A stretch of 15,255 nt of DNA from positions 1 through 15,255 of the forward strand of contig JAGCBE010000511.1 in NCBI GenBank assembly GCA_017652345.1, written 5' to 3'. Below, piece by piece: positions 15,113 to 15,255 of this stretch (its first letter is position 1; each line of letters starts with the position of its first letter). The translations under genes were made by a program, and so were the position numbers. Origin of the DNA: Methanobrevibacter sp. (GTDB taxonomy: Archaea > Methanobacteriota > Methanobacteria > Methanobacteriales > Methanobacteriaceae). The notes beneath the pieces are model-generated. The model worked only from the letters and a program-made list of their open reading frames with translations. It was not told the origin of the DNA and ran no database searches.

Positions 15113-15255
15113 TCGCCTGGCTTTTTTCATTTACTCCAAGAGAAAGAGGCAAAGAGAATGCATGGTTCGCTCGTCCCTCGCTCTGCATCCTGCATCCCAT
15201 GCTTATCTATATCTACTTGTATTATGTTTGGTAGCATCCTTGCATGCTCATCTGT
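15099..15255. repeat. Right inverted terminal repeat (replication origin)
   Basis: Mirror of positions 1-157 with one mismatch (15114). Its inner 14 nt include the last codons and stop of the ATPase gene. No gene lies in 15113-15255; apart from the terminator it holds the ATGCA and GAGCGA short repeats and the terminal hairpin in mirror order. Confidence 0.95.
15103..15127 (+). terminator. Rho-independent terminator of the rightward operon, inside the right ITR
   Basis: GTCAGG, loop TTAGTCG, CCTGGC, then six T. The ATPase stop codon TAG is in the loop. It is the mirror copy of the left terminator with one loop base changed. Confidence 0.8.

Overview
The window appears to be a complete linear phage genome of about 15.3 kb. 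Both ends carry the same 157-bp inverted terminal repeat (ITR) with one mismatch. Gene content, gene order and size match small phi29-type podoviruses (short-tailed, protein-primed replication): scaffold, major capsid, a tail knob with a glycine-rich membrane loop, connector, lower collar, tail fibres, a family B DNA polymerase and a gp16-type packaging ATPase. The DNA is AT-rich apart from the ITRs and part of the central intergenic region.

UGA is read as a sense codon, almost certainly Trp (code 4). Ten in-frame TGAs lie inside otherwise continuous genes (left-end fibre, a 63-aa protein, the polymerase, the ATPase), and no gene called here ends in TGA. Under the standard code the ATPase and polymerase lose their N-termini and the 63-aa gene cannot be seen. 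With no recognisable endolysin or tail-tip peptidoglycan hydrolase, this suggests a wall-less, Mollicutes-like host. The host is inferred, not shown.

Layout: two divergent operons leave a central control region (about 11251-11658). The leftward late operon runs scaffold, capsid, (double hairpin), tail knob, small helical protein, connector, lower collar, holin-like protein and three tail-fibre genes. It ends in a terminator inside the left ITR. The rightward operon runs two small unknown proteins flanking a ribbon-helix-helix regulator, a 63-aa protein, a very small PolB, a basic protein that may be the terminal protein, and the packaging ATPase. It ends in the matching terminator inside the right ITR. 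The central region holds divergent TATAAT promoters, AT-rich palindromes suited to a regulator, and a structured stretch of about 137 nt that is a candidate non-coding RNA, possibly an analogue of phi29 pRNA.

The most unusual points are the stripped-down polymerase (356 aa, no exonuclease motifs, no room for phi29-type TPR1 or TPR2 insertions, Asn in place of the first Asp of motif C), the strongly uneven use of TGA versus TGG between the two operons, ITRs that double as operon terminators with stop codons inside them, and the candidate structured RNA.
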